Below are positions 7,864-14,694 of a stretch of 38,340 nt of DNA, in pieces; the stretch's first letter is position 1, and each line of letters begins with the position of its first letter. Below the pieces are notes generated by a model. That model ran no database searches. It was given only the letters and a program-made list of their open reading frames with translations, and was not told where the DNA came from. The stretch comes from Microbispora triticiradicis. Its GTDB lineage: Bacteria; Actinomycetota; Actinomycetes; Streptosporangiales; Streptosporangiaceae. Location: the NCBI GenBank assembly GCA_003260025.2, contig QFZU02000158.1:1-38340 (forward strand), given 5' to 3'. The translations under genes were made by a program, and so were the position numbers.

Positions 7864-8619
7864 GTGCGAGTGACGCCGTGGGAGGCGGTCGCGGTCTTCG
7901 CGGCCGGTGTGGGGGCCGGGGCCATCAACGCGGTCGTGGGATCGGGGTCGCTGATCACGTTCCCGACGATGCTGGCCGTCGGGTTCCCGCCGATCGTCGC
8001 CAACGTGTCGAACAACGTCGGACTCGTCCCCGGCGGGGTGACCGGGGTGCTCGGCTACCGCGCGGAGCTCAGGGGTCAGCGCGAGCGCCTGGTCCGGCTG
8101 GGCGTCGCGTCGGTGCTCGGCTCGCTCGGCGGCGGACTGCTGCTCCTGCGCCTGCCCGCGGAGGCCTTCCGGGTCATCGTCCCGGTGCTCATCGGCGTGG
8201 CCTGCCTCATGGTGGTGTTCCAGCCCAGGATCAACGAGTGGCTGGCCGCGCGGCGCCGGCCGCACCCGCACGGCGGGCCGTGGCTCTGGCTGGGCGTCCT
8301 CGGCGCCGGCGTGTACGGCGGCTACTTCGGCGCGGCCCAGGGAATCGTCCTGATCGGCCTGCTCGGCAGCTTCCTCGACGAGGACCTGCAGCGGGTCAAC
8401 GCGGCCAAGAACCTGCTGTCGCTGCTGGTCAACGCCACGGCGGCGGTGTTGTTCGCGTTCATCGCGCCGGTGGACTGGGCCGCCGCGCTGACGGTGGCGC
8501 TGGGGTCGGCGGCGGGCGGCTTCCTCGGCGCCCGCCTCGGGCGCCGGCTGCCCGCGCCCTTGCTTCGGGGCTTCATTGTTGTCGTCGGAATCGTGGCGAT
8601 AGTGAAGCTGGTGTTCTGA
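7864..8619 (+). CDS. TauE/SafE family anion permease
   Basis: A 251-aa polytopic membrane protein of the sulfite exporter TauE/SafE family, which moves sulfur-containing or small organic anions. It shows the family's two-fold pattern: an N-terminal half with GAINAVVGSGSLITFPTML and SNNVGLVPGG, and a C-terminal half with GVYGGYFGAAQGIVLI and AAKNLLSLLVN. I count about eight hydrophobic segments. GTG at 7864 or 7870 are both possible starts; GAGGGAG at 7853-7859 favours 7870 by spacing. A TACCCT at 7832-7837 may be a -10. The small gene at 8626 begins six bases after the stop, so they form an operon. The substrate is not predictable. Confidence 0.88.
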   Translation: MRVTPWEAVAVFAAGVGAGAINAVVGSGSLITFPTMLAVGFPPIVANVSNNVGLVPGGVTGVLGYRAELRGQRERLVRLGVASVLGSLGGGLLLLRLPAEAFRVIVPVLIGVACLMVVFQPRINEWLAARRRPHPHGGPWLWLGVLGAGVYGGYFGAAQGIVLIGLLGSFLDEDLQRVNAAKNLLSLLVNATAAVLFAFIAPVDWAAALTVALGSAAGGFLGARLGRRLPAPLLRGFIVVVGIVAIVKLVF

Positions 8620-8625
8620 AAGGGT

Positions 8626-8871
8626 ATGTATGCCCTCGTGAAGGGCGACCGGGTGGAGATCGTGATCGATGCCGGAGGCACCCCGCGCACGTACGAGATG
8701 ATCGCGACCAGGGCGGGACGCCGGATCGAGGTCACGACGGGCCGGGGAGTCGTGGAGGTCACCGAGGTGACGCGGTCGGGCACGCCCGTCCGCACCGCGA
8801 GGTTCATGTCCAACCGGGTGCTCGCGCTGGTCGAGCATCCCGCCGACGACCGCGGCCCCGACACCGAGTGA
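8626..8871 (+). CDS. Small hypothetical protein downstream of TauE
   Basis: An 81-aa protein of unknown function. It is beta-rich and charged, with alternating Val/Arg/Thr ([28 protein letters not shown]) suggesting a small beta barrel or sheet, and has no cysteine or membrane segment. The ATG at 8626 sits only one base after AAAGGG. The in-frame GTG at 8638 is 13 bases away, so the exact start is uncertain. Tight spacing behind the permease implies co-transcription. Confidence 0.6.
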   Translation: MYALVKGDRVEIVIDAGGTPRTYEMIATRAGRRIEVTTGRGVVEVTEVTRSGTPVRTARFMSNRVLALVEHPADDRGPDTE

Positions 8872-8876
8872 GCGAC

Positions 8877-8918
8877 GCCGGTGGCCGCGGCCCAGCGGCG
8901 ACCGGCGCGGTCACCGGC
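8877..8918. terminator. Possible bidirectional hairpin between convergent genes
   Basis: GCCGGTG (8877-8883) pairs with CACCGGC (8912-8918) around a GC-rich interior that can fold further. It lies between the convergent genes ending at 8871 and 8926. There is no T-tract, so this is a weak call. Confidence 0.3.
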
Positions 8919-8925
8919 GGGACGG

Positions 8926-9837
8926 TCATTCGGCGGGACGGACCTGCACCACGCCGTCCTGCCGCAGCCGGGTCTGGAAGGCCGGCTGCCGCGACGTCGC
9001 GGGGCCGTGCGTGACCCTGCCGTCGGAGATGCGGAAGGCGCTGCCGTGCCAGGGACAGACGATGCAGGGCTCGCCGTTCTCCATCGCGACGCGCCCCTGG
9101 TGAAGGGGGCCGCCGAGGTGGGAGCAGTTGTCCGCGAGCACGCTCACGTCGTCTCCGAGACGGATGACGAACAGGTCGATGTAGCCCAGCCGCCGCCGCA
9201 CCGGCCGCCCGTTCGGCAGCTCCTTCAGGGCGCACAGGTCGTGCCAGCCCAGCGGCACGAGATGGCCGACGGACTCCGCGTGGTTGGCCCCGGCCGCCTG
9301 CCGGTAGGACATGTGCCCGCCGAGGTAGCCGCCCGCGGAGGCCGCCGCGAGCCCGGCGTACGCCAGCGTCCGGCCGGCCCGCTCACGTCCCCGCATCCGT
9401 AACAGCAGGGAGCCGGTGTAGCAGACCGCCGCGGCCGCGTTGGTCATCGCGTGCACCAGGCCCACCCGCTGCTGCTCACGGTGGAGCGTGGACCAGTCGG
9501 TGAGGCCGGCCGCCACCGTGGGGACGGCGCTGCCCAGCCCCGCCAGGATCAGCGTGCGCGCCGCCCGCGACCCGCTCTTCGTCATGTCGACCACCCCGGC
9601 CGACAGCCAGCAGCCGAAGCTGACCATCGCGAGCGCCGGGTGCAGCGGATGTCCGATGGGCACGCCGTGCAGGAAGTCCCGGGTCTTGCCCGGGCCGAGC
9701 TTGCGGCGCACCTGTTTGGAGATGACAGCGATCGGCCGGTCGAGCACGGTGGCCCGCTCAAGCCCGTCGAAGACCTCGGCGGCGGGGACTCTCCGCGCCA
9801 TCCGGCCCGTACGCCGCGACCTCGTCGTCTCTTCCAT
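8926..9837 (-). CDS. DUF2231-Rieske [2Fe-2S] fusion membrane protein
   Basis: A 303-aa protein with two parts. Residues about 50-180 match the DUF2231 pattern: HGVPIGHPLHPALAMVSFGCWLSAGVVD followed by three or four hydrophobic helices. Residues about 190-303 form a Rieske domain with both cluster motifs, CSHLGG (Cys238, His240) and CPWHGSAF (Cys261, His264), enough to bind a [2Fe-2S] centre. The soluble Rieske part most resembles ferredoxin-type Rieske proteins. It probably passes electrons to or from a membrane partner, but none is encoded nearby. The ATG at 9837 has AGGGGG upstream. The spacer before it contains TCACA-GG-TGTGA (9874-9885), a possible operator. Confidence 0.88.
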   Translation of the reverse strand: MEETTRSRRTGRMARRVPAAEVFDGLERATVLDRPIAVISKQVRRKLGPGKTRDFLHGVPIGHPLHPALAMVSFGCWLSAGVVDMTKSGSRAARTLILAGLGSAVPTVAAGLTDWSTLHREQQRVGLVHAMTNAAAAVCYTGSLLLRMRGRERAGRTLAYAGLAAASAGGYLGGHMSYRQAAGANHAESVGHLVPLGWHDLCALKELPNGRPVRRRLGYIDLFVIRLGDDVSVLADNCSHLGGPLHQGRVAMENGEPCIVCPWHGSAFRISDGRVTHGPATSRQPAFQTRLRQDGVVQVRPAE

Positions 9838-9943
9838 GTCTCGCCCCCTAACACCGGATCACGTACCCGCGCGTCACAGGTGTGAACATGGACAGGAATG
9901 AGACGGTATACGCGGGTTTCAGGCGTGCGAGCCCGAGTCCGCG

Positions 9944-9973
9944 GCGAGAGGGTCAGGGCGCGAGGGGGTCAGG
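9944..9973. repeat. 14-bp imperfect direct repeat at the HD gene stop
   Basis: GCGAGAGGGTCAGG (9944-9957) and GCGAGGGGGTCAGG (9960-9973) differ at one base, with a partial third copy from 9976. The repeat covers the stop codon of the HD-domain gene. Confidence 0.6.
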
Positions 9974-10571
9974 GTGCGAGGTGGCCCCGGGCGACGGAGG
10001 CGGCGACGAGCCCGGCGGCGTACTCGCCGAGCGTGGCCGAGCCTTCCTCGATGAGCCGCACCTTCTCCATCACCTGACGGGCGGTCACCTTGTACAGCGA
10101 CCAGGTGCCGCCCTCGTTGTGGTGGTTCGCGATGATCGGCGCGAGCCGGTCGAGCGCCCTGGCGAACCTCGCCTCCGGCGTGCGCCGCTCCTCGAACTCG
10201 TCCCACAGGGACCGCAGGCGCGCTCCCTGGTCCTCCGGCAGCAGCCCGAAGATCCGGTCGGCCGCCGCGCGTTCGAGGGCGGCCTGTCCCTCCACCGCGA
10301 CGGCGTCGTAGATGAAGGTGTCGCCGGCGTCGATCTCCACGATGTCGTGCACGAGCAGCATGGCCACCACCCTGGCCATGTCGGTGCCGGGAGGCGCGTG
10401 CTCGGCCAGGGTCATCGCCATCACGCCCAGATGCCAGGAGTGCTCGGCGTCGTTCTCCCGGCGCGATCCGTCGATGAGAGAGTTCCGGCGGATGACGCGC
10501 TTCAGCTTGTCGATCTCGGTGTGGAAGGCGAGTTGGGACTGCAGCCGTTCGTGGATGAGGGCGGTCGTCAC
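9969..10571 (-). CDS. HD-domain phosphohydrolase (YfbR/HDDC2-like)
   Basis: A 200-aa metal-dependent HD-domain hydrolase. Metal-binding residues are visible as His44 in ENDAEHSWH, His75-Asp76 in LLVHDIVE, and Asp141 in ARALDRL. The spacing and flanking sequence resemble the YfbR/HDDC2 group, whose members remove phosphate from 5'-deoxynucleotides, so a nucleotide-pool cleaning role is likely. The GTG at 10571 lacks a Shine-Dalgarno. TAGGCT on the coding strand ends about seven bases before it, fitting a leaderless transcript. The gene is not tightly linked to its neighbours. Confidence 0.83.
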   Translation of the reverse strand: MTTALIHERLQSQLAFHTEIDKLKRVIRRNSLIDGSRRENDAEHSWHLGVMAMTLAEHAPPGTDMARVVAMLLVHDIVEIDAGDTFIYDAVAVEGQAALERAAADRIFGLLPEDQGARLRSLWDEFEERRTPEARFARALDRLAPIIANHHNEGGTWSLYKVTARQVMEKVRLIEEGSATLGEYAAGLVAASVARGHLAP

Positions 10572-10646
10572 CCGCGCAAGCCTAACCGGTCGCCGTCGTC
10601 TTCCGCCTGATCCGCGAGCGTGTGCCGCGCCGGGGCGTGCGGCGAC

Positions 10647-10663
10647 GGTGACACCGCGTCACC
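10647..10663. terminator. Inverted repeat between the 68-aa gene and the HD gene
   Basis: GGTGAC and GTCACC pair around a five-base loop in the 139-bp spacer, downstream of the small minus-strand gene ending at 10711. It could end that transcript, but there is no T-run. GCGTCACC recurs close by, so a protein-binding site is an alternative. Confidence 0.3.
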
Positions 10664-10710
10664 CGGGTCGCAGCCGTGCACAGCCGTAACGGCGCCACGG
10701 CGTCACCGGG

Positions 10711-10917
10711 TCACGCGCGGAAGAGGCGGCCGACCTCCTCCAGTTCCTGGACGAGGTCGAAGCGGGGATCGCGATACTGCCTGGCGCCGAAGCCGGTGCG
10801 GCTGACGGTCCACCTGAGCTCGCGGGCCCACCTGTCCTGCTCGGCGCACAGGGCCAGGTCGGCCGTCGTCATCCGGCTTCTTATCAATGAGAACCAGGCG
10901 GCACCGGGGGGATTCAT
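10711..10917 (-). CDS. Small hypothetical protein divergent from XRE/DUF397
   Basis: A 68-aa protein, MNPPGAAWFSLIRSRMTTADLA to EEVGRLFRA, that I do not recognise. The ATG at 10917 is supported by AAGGAG with good spacing. The frame is open for another 67 codons upstream, but that part runs through 14-bp repeats and is not coding. The product looks mostly helical and amphipathic, with Trp/Arg-rich ARELRWTVSRTGFGARQY in the middle and an acidic FDLVQELEEVGRLF end. It is divergent from the XRE/DUF397 genes across a 552-bp spacer. It could belong to that regulatory module, but the sequence does not prove this. Confidence 0.6.
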   Translation of the reverse strand: MNPPGAAWFSLIRSRMTTADLALCAEQDRWARELRWTVSRTGFGARQYRDPRFDLVQELEEVGRLFRA

Positions 10918-10960
10918 GGGAGACTCCTTCCGGATGGGTGCCAAGCGGAGATCTCGTCGT

Positions 10961-11043
10961 GCTGAGTTGGTGGCCTGTTTTCGTAGGCCTGTGTTCGTCG
11001 TCCTGAGTTCGCGGCCCTGAGTTCGCAGTCCTGGTTTCAACGA
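10961..11043. repeat. 14-bp imperfect tandem repeats, five to six copies
   Basis: Units starting at 10974, 10988, 11002, 11016 and 11030 follow the pattern CCTG-x-G/T-TTCG-xxxx. The third and fourth differ only near the 3' end (CCTGAGTTCGCGGC, CCTGAGTTCGCAGT). A weaker 13-base copy precedes at 10961. The 14-bp period is not a multiple of three, so the array is non-coding. It lies 44-126 bp upstream of the 68-aa gene's start, consistent with a multi-site regulator or slippage-prone DNA. Confidence 0.8.
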
Positions 11044-11367
11044 ACGGAGAGCGCGCTCCGCGCCCGGAACGGCCCTGTAGTGGAAACTGCTCGCGTGGCG
11101 CGAGCGCCGGCCTCGCACGGCCGGGTGTCGAAATCCCGCTGGCCCGGATGCCTCCCGTCGTCACGCGCACCCGAGGCGGCCGGCGCCCCTGCCTTGGAAA
11201 CGGGCCGGGCGCGTGCCCCGGGTGGGAAACAGGGCTCCGGAGCATTCCGCCGGCGACCGCCGGCGCCCCCACTGTCCGGAAGACCCTTCCCGCATCGATC
11301 GTGACCCAGGTCGCATTCCGCTGCAATAGTTGGCGAAAAGAAATCCGCAACAATCTTCTGCTGATGC

Positions 11368-11410
11368 AGTGCAATTTTCAGTGCAACTTGCATGAGCGGG
11401 CGAGGTATCT
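11368..11410 (+). promoter_or_regulatory. Promoter and TGCAA operator of the XRE/DUF397 genes
   Basis: AGTGCAA occurs at 11368-11374 and 11380-11386, 12 bp apart. The second copy is part of the perfect palindrome TGCAA-C-TTGCA (11382-11392). A TATCTT at 11405-11410 is a suitable -10, with the palindrome falling in the -35 position (17-18 base spacing). The surrounding DNA is AT-rich against the genomic background. Autoregulation by the XRE protein encoded at 11470 is the simplest inference. Confidence 0.5.
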
Positions 11411-11469
11411 TCGGACAGGGCGCTCCGCACCCGCGCGCCCGCCCCACCGGACGAAGGAGGTCGGCCGGG

Positions 11470-12327
11470 ATGCCCGAGCACGGCAGTCCCACCGTCCGGC
11501 GGCGGCGGCTGGGGCAGGAACTGCGCCGGCTGCGTGAGCGCGCCGACATGACCGGCGACCAGGTCGCGACCCGGCTCGGCTGGTCCGCGGCGAAGATCAG
11601 CAGAATCGAGACGGCGCGCACCTCGCCTCGCGAGAGCGACGTTGAGGCGCTTCTGGTGATCTACATGGTAGATTCGCGCCAACGCCAAGAGCTGCTCGCC
11701 CTGCACCGGGACGCGACCCGGAAGGGCTGGTGGGAGGACTATCGCGACTCCCTGCCCAAGGAATACACGACGTTCCTTGGCCTGGAGGCCGAAGCCACAG
11801 CGGCACGCGACTGGGAACCCCAGGTGGTGCCGGGTCTGTTTCAGACCGAGGCGTACGTCCGCGCCATGATGGAGAGCGGGCAGCGGAGCACCCTGGAGGC
11901 GCCGGGCGGCGTCCGCAGCCGGATCGAGGTCCGGATGGCCCGCCAGCAGGCGGTTCTGCGGGTGGACAATCCGCTGGCCATCTCGGCCGTCGTCGAGGAG
12001 TCGGTCCTGCTGCGCCGGTTCGGCGGCAACGAGGTGATGCGGGAGCAGCTCGGGCGGTTGATCGAGGTGTCTGAGCTGCCGAACGTCGAGTTGCGGATCC
12101 TCCCGCTCGACGCGGCCCACCCGATCAACACCGGAGCGTTCAGCCACCTCAAACTGCCCGAATTCCATGACGTCGTGTACCTGGAGGCACTCCTGGGCGG
12201 GCGTCTGGTCGAGGACGAGACAATCGTCTACCGGTACGAGGTGGCATTCGACTACCTGGAGACGAAGGCCCTTGACGTGGACGACTCCCGCAGGCTTTTG
12301 GAAAAAACTGTCCGTCATTGGCGATAG
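11470..12327 (+). CDS. XRE-family regulator with DUF5753-type C-terminus
   Basis: A 285-aa DNA-binding protein of the actinomycete XRE group that is usually paired with DUF397. The helix-turn-helix lies at about 15-70, with the recognition region GDQVATRLGWSAAKISRIETAR at 29-50. The remainder is the DUF5753-like effector domain, recognised by WEPQVVPGLFQTEAYVRAM, RMARQQAVL, VEESVLLRRFGG and LRILPLD. The ATG at 11470 has GAAGGAGG nine bases upstream. The frame upstream to 11392 is open but has no ribosome site. WhiJ/BldB-type systems in Streptomyces show that such pairs can control development or antibiotic production; the target here is unknown. Confidence 0.9.
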   Translation: MPEHGSPTVRRRRLGQELRRLRERADMTGDQVATRLGWSAAKISRIETARTSPRESDVEALLVIYMVDSRQRQELLALHRDATRKGWWEDYRDSLPKEYTTFLGLEAEATAARDWEPQVVPGLFQTEAYVRAMMESGQRSTLEAPGGVRSRIEVRMARQQAVLRVDNPLAISAVVEESVLLRRFGGNEVMREQLGRLIEVSELPNVELRILPLDAAHPINTGAFSHLKLPEFHDVVYLEALLGGRLVEDETIVYRYEVAFDYLETKALDVDDSRRLLEKTVRHWR

Positions 12328-12388
12328 AGCCCCAAGACCGCCCCGGAAATCCGCGCGTGAGAATCTCCGGGGGGAGAGAACACCTTTC

Positions 12389-12595
12389 ATGAACTCGATT
12401 GACCTGTCCGGCGCCGCCTGGTGGAAGAGCAGCCGGAGCTCTAACAACTGCGCCTGCGTGGAGGTGGCCGTCCTGCCGGGCGGCCACGTCGGCGTACGCG
12501 ACAGCAAGAACCAGGATGGTCCGGCGCTCGTTTTCACGCCCGCCGAATGGGACGCGTTCGTCGGCGGCGTCAAGGACGGCGAGTTCGACCTCTGA
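12389..12595 (+). CDS. DUF397 protein (partner of the XRE regulator)
   Basis: A 68-aa DUF397 protein. It carries the hallmark pattern WWKSSRSSNNCACVEVA, then GGHVGVRDSKNQDGPALVFTPAEWDAFVGGVKDGEFDL, with two cysteines spaced CXC. The ATG at 12389 follows GGGGAGA. It starts 61 bp after the XRE gene and is almost certainly co-transcribed. In characterised systems such small proteins modulate the neighbouring XRE protein by direct binding; that role is inferred here from family and position. Confidence 0.92.
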   Translation: MNSIDLSGAAWWKSSRSSNNCACVEVAVLPGGHVGVRDSKNQDGPALVFTPAEWDAFVGGVKDGEFDL

Positions 12596-12628
12596 CCGGT
12601 TTCTCTGATCGGTTTCTCTGACCGGTCA
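12590..12628 (+). repeat. Three 13-bp tandem repeats over the DUF397 stop codon
   Basis: CTCTGACCGGTTT (12590-12602), CTCTGATCGGTTT (12603-12615) and CTCTGACCGGTCA (12616-12628) follow each other directly. The first contains the DUF397 stop codon. The 13-bp period shifts frame each time, so each unit offers a TGA in a different frame. Confidence 0.8.
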
Positions 12629-12634
12629 CGGGCC

Positions 12635-12675
12635 CGCGTACGGCCCGCGTCCCGCGCGGGCGCGAGCCGTACGCG
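12635..12675 (+). terminator. Nested hairpin after the XRE/DUF397 genes
   Basis: CGCGTACGGC (12635-12644) pairs perfectly with GCCGTACGCG (12666-12675), and the middle holds the palindrome CCCGCGCGGG (12651-12660). It can form a stacked stem or a cruciform 40 bases after the DUF397 stop. There is no T-tract, as is common for actinomycete terminators. Confidence 0.45.
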
Positions 12676-12780
12676 AGTCGTACTCCGGGCGGCGGAGTCT
12701 CGGCGGGAACCCGCGGGACGCGCGGGCGGAACGGGAACGCGTCCTCCGCGAGACGGCGGGAGATGGCATGCTCAGGTGCC

Positions 12781-13884
12781 GTGAGACGTCTTCCCCTCGC
12801 CCCGGCCCTGTTCACCCTCCTCGCGTCCTCCCTCCTCGTCGCCGGCTGCAGCGCGGCGGAGAGCGAGTCCGTTCCCGGCGCGTCGCGGCAGGAGCGTCAG
12901 GAGACGACGACCACCTCCGCGTCGTCCTCCCCCAAGCCGCAGCGGCGGCCCTACACGATCTCCTTCGCGGGGGACGTGCACTTCGAGGGCGTGCTGCGCA
13001 ACCGGCTGAACGCCGACCCGCGCACCGCGCTCGGCCCGATCGCCGCCGTGTTGCGCAGGTCGAACCTCACCGCGCTCAACCTCGAGACCGCCATCACCAC
13101 CGGCGGCACGCCCGCGCCGGGCAAGCAGTTCACCTTCCGCGCCCCGGCGACGGCGTTCACCGCTCTCAAGGCTGCCGGGGTGGACGTCGTGACGATGGCC
13201 AACAACCACGGCATGGACTACATGGAGAGCGGCCTGCGCGACACGCTGGCCGCCATCAAGTCGTCGAAGTTCCCGGTCGTCGGCATCGGCGCGAACGAGA
13301 CCGAGGCGTACCGGCCGTACCGCAGGACGGTCAACGGCAACCGCGTGTCGCTCATCGGCGCCACCCAGGTGCTCGACGAGCAGTTCATCCAGTCCTGGAC
13401 CGCCGCGGGTGACAAGGGCGGGCTCGCCTCCGCCAAGAACGAGCCGCGCATCCTGCGCGCCGTACGGCAGGCCCGCAAGAACAGCGACACCGTCATCGTG
13501 TTCCTCCACTGGGGCACGGAACTGGTCAAGTGCCCGACACCCGTGCAACGCGGCCTGGCGGACAAGCTCGTGGAGGCGGGAGCCGACGTCGTGGTGGGCA
13601 GCCACGCGCACATCCTGCTGGGCGGCGGCTACTCCGGCCAGGCGTACGTGCAGTACGGCCTGGGCAACTTCGCCTTCTACAACTGGGGTCCGCAGACCGG
13701 CACGACCGGCGTGCTGACCCTGACCATCAACGGGAGGAAGGTCCTCAAGGACCAGTGGACCCCCGCCCGGATCAACGGCGGTGTGCCCGTTCCGGTCACC
13801 GGCGGCGCCAGGGAGCAGGCGGTCGGCGCGTACCGGGCGCTGCGCGGCTGCACCGGCCTGTCGGCCGCGCCGCAGGACTCGTGA
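12781..13884 (+). CDS. CapA-family lipoprotein
   Basis: A 367-aa exported member of the CapA/PgsA metallophosphatase-like family, linked in other bacteria to poly-gamma-glutamate or capsule synthesis. The GTG at 12781 gives a textbook lipoprotein signal: RRLPLAP, a hydrophobic core and lipobox LVAGC. The ATG at 12763 would add MACSGA and is a weaker start. A Ser/Thr-rich spacer follows. The CapA core then shows FAGDVHFEGVL, NLETAIT, VVTMANNHGMDYM, FLHWGTE, VVGSHAHILLGG and QYGLGNFAFYNW, i.e. the metal-site Asp, Asn and His residues are present. No PgsB/PgsC genes adjoin it, so a polyglutamate role is doubtful; a wall-associated phosphoesterase is as likely. Confidence 0.87.
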   Translation: MRRLPLAPALFTLLASSLLVAGCSAAESESVPGASRQERQETTTTSASSSPKPQRRPYTISFAGDVHFEGVLRNRLNADPRTALGPIAAVLRRSNLTALNLETAITTGGTPAPGKQFTFRAPATAFTALKAAGVDVVTMANNHGMDYMESGLRDTLAAIKSSKFPVVGIGANETEAYRPYRRTVNGNRVSLIGATQVLDEQFIQSWTAAGDKGGLASAKNEPRILRAVRQARKNSDTVIVFLHWGTELVKCPTPVQRGLADKLVEAGADVVVGSHAHILLGGGYSGQAYVQYGLGNFAFYNWGPQTGTTGVLTLTINGRKVLKDQWTPARINGGVPVPVTGGAREQAVGAYRALRGCTGLSAAPQDS

Positions 13885-14042
13885 CAGCGGCGGCACCGGA
13901 ATCTTGCCGCATTTCCGGCGAGTGGCCGCTAAGCCCTGACCGCGGACCCCGAAACAGGCAAGATGGATGGATGTCCAGCCGGGTGGTGTCGGAGATTGGT
14001 GATCCCGTCGTCGAAGGCCGGGGTCCCAGGGGTGGTGAGAGC

Positions 14043-14693
14043 ATGTCGCCGCGCTCGTCGCACGCCGGAGAGCCGCTGCGGCGGCGGCCCGCGCAGCGTC
14101 GTAGCGTCCGCAGGGTGGAGCGGATGCTCGACGCCTGCGCGGAACTGCTCGACGAGGGCGGGTACGACGCCCTCACGACCACCCGGGTCGCCGAGCGGGC
14201 CGGGGTGGCCATCGGTTCGGTCTACCAGTTCTTCCCCGACAAGCGGGCACTCAGCCAGGCACTCGCCCGGCGCAACGCCGAGTTGTTCGCCGCGCGGGTC
14301 GGGCGCCGCTTCATGATCGAGGATTACACGGGCTGGTGGGACGCGGTCGACGCCATCATCGACGAGTACGTCGAGATGCACCGGAGCGTGCCGGGTTTCC
14401 GCTCGTTGCACTTCGGCGACGTCTTCGACCTCGACCTGCTCGACTCCGTCGCGGACAACAGCACGGTGATCGCCGGACGCCTCCGCGCGCTGCTGCTGAC
14501 GGAATTCGGGCTCGCCGACGGCGAGGATTTGGACCGTGCCATTCTCGTCGCGGTGGAGGCCGGGGACGCGGTGCTCAAGCTCGCCTTCCGCCATGACCCG
14601 CACGGCGACCCCGTGATCGTGACCGAGGCCAAGCAACTCGTGCGCGGATACCTCTCGCGGCAGCTCGCCGCCGCCGAGTCGCGGCGGCGGTGA
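14043..14693 (+). CDS. TetR-family transcriptional regulator
   Basis: A 216-aa TetR regulator. The helix-turn-helix is clear near residues 20-65: RMLDACAELLDEGGYDALTTTRVAERAGVAIGSVYQFFPDKRAL. The C-terminal ligand domain is about 140 aa, helical, with an acidic centre (HFGDVFDLDLLDSVADN). The ATG at 14043 follows GGTGAGAG; an in-frame ATG at 13971 would add 24 residues lacking family resemblance. No efflux pump or enzyme is divergently placed, so its target is not evident. The convergent gene ends one base after this stop codon. Confidence 0.85.
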   Translation: MSPRSSHAGEPLRRRPAQRRSVRRVERMLDACAELLDEGGYDALTTTRVAERAGVAIGSVYQFFPDKRALSQALARRNAELFAARVGRRFMIEDYTGWWDAVDAIIDEYVEMHRSVPGFRSLHFGDVFDLDLLDSVADNSTVIAGRLRALLLTEFGLADGEDLDRAILVAVEAGDAVLKLAFRHDPHGDPVIVTEAKQLVRGYLSRQLAAAESRRR

Positions 14694-14694
14694 C

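Larger units (their letters stand above)
10918..11469. other. 552-bp gene-free regulatory spacer
   Basis: No credible gene lies here; the frames that stay open are arginine/proline-rich and have no start signal. The spacer holds, in order: the Shine-Dalgarno of the 68-aa gene, an array of 14-bp tandem repeats (10961-11043), a GC hairpin (CTCGCG 11090-11095 with CGCGAG 11099-11104), about 200 bp of GC-rich sequence without visible structure, and an abruptly AT-rich block from about 11310 to 11395. That block carries repeated TGCAA elements and leads to the promoter of the XRE gene. Such length and composition change are unlike other spacers in the window. Confidence 0.6.

Noticed and set aside
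10918..11118. N-terminal extension of the 68-aa gene
   Set aside because: The extension reads through the 14-bp repeat array, whose period shifts frame. The AAGGAG site places the start at 10917.
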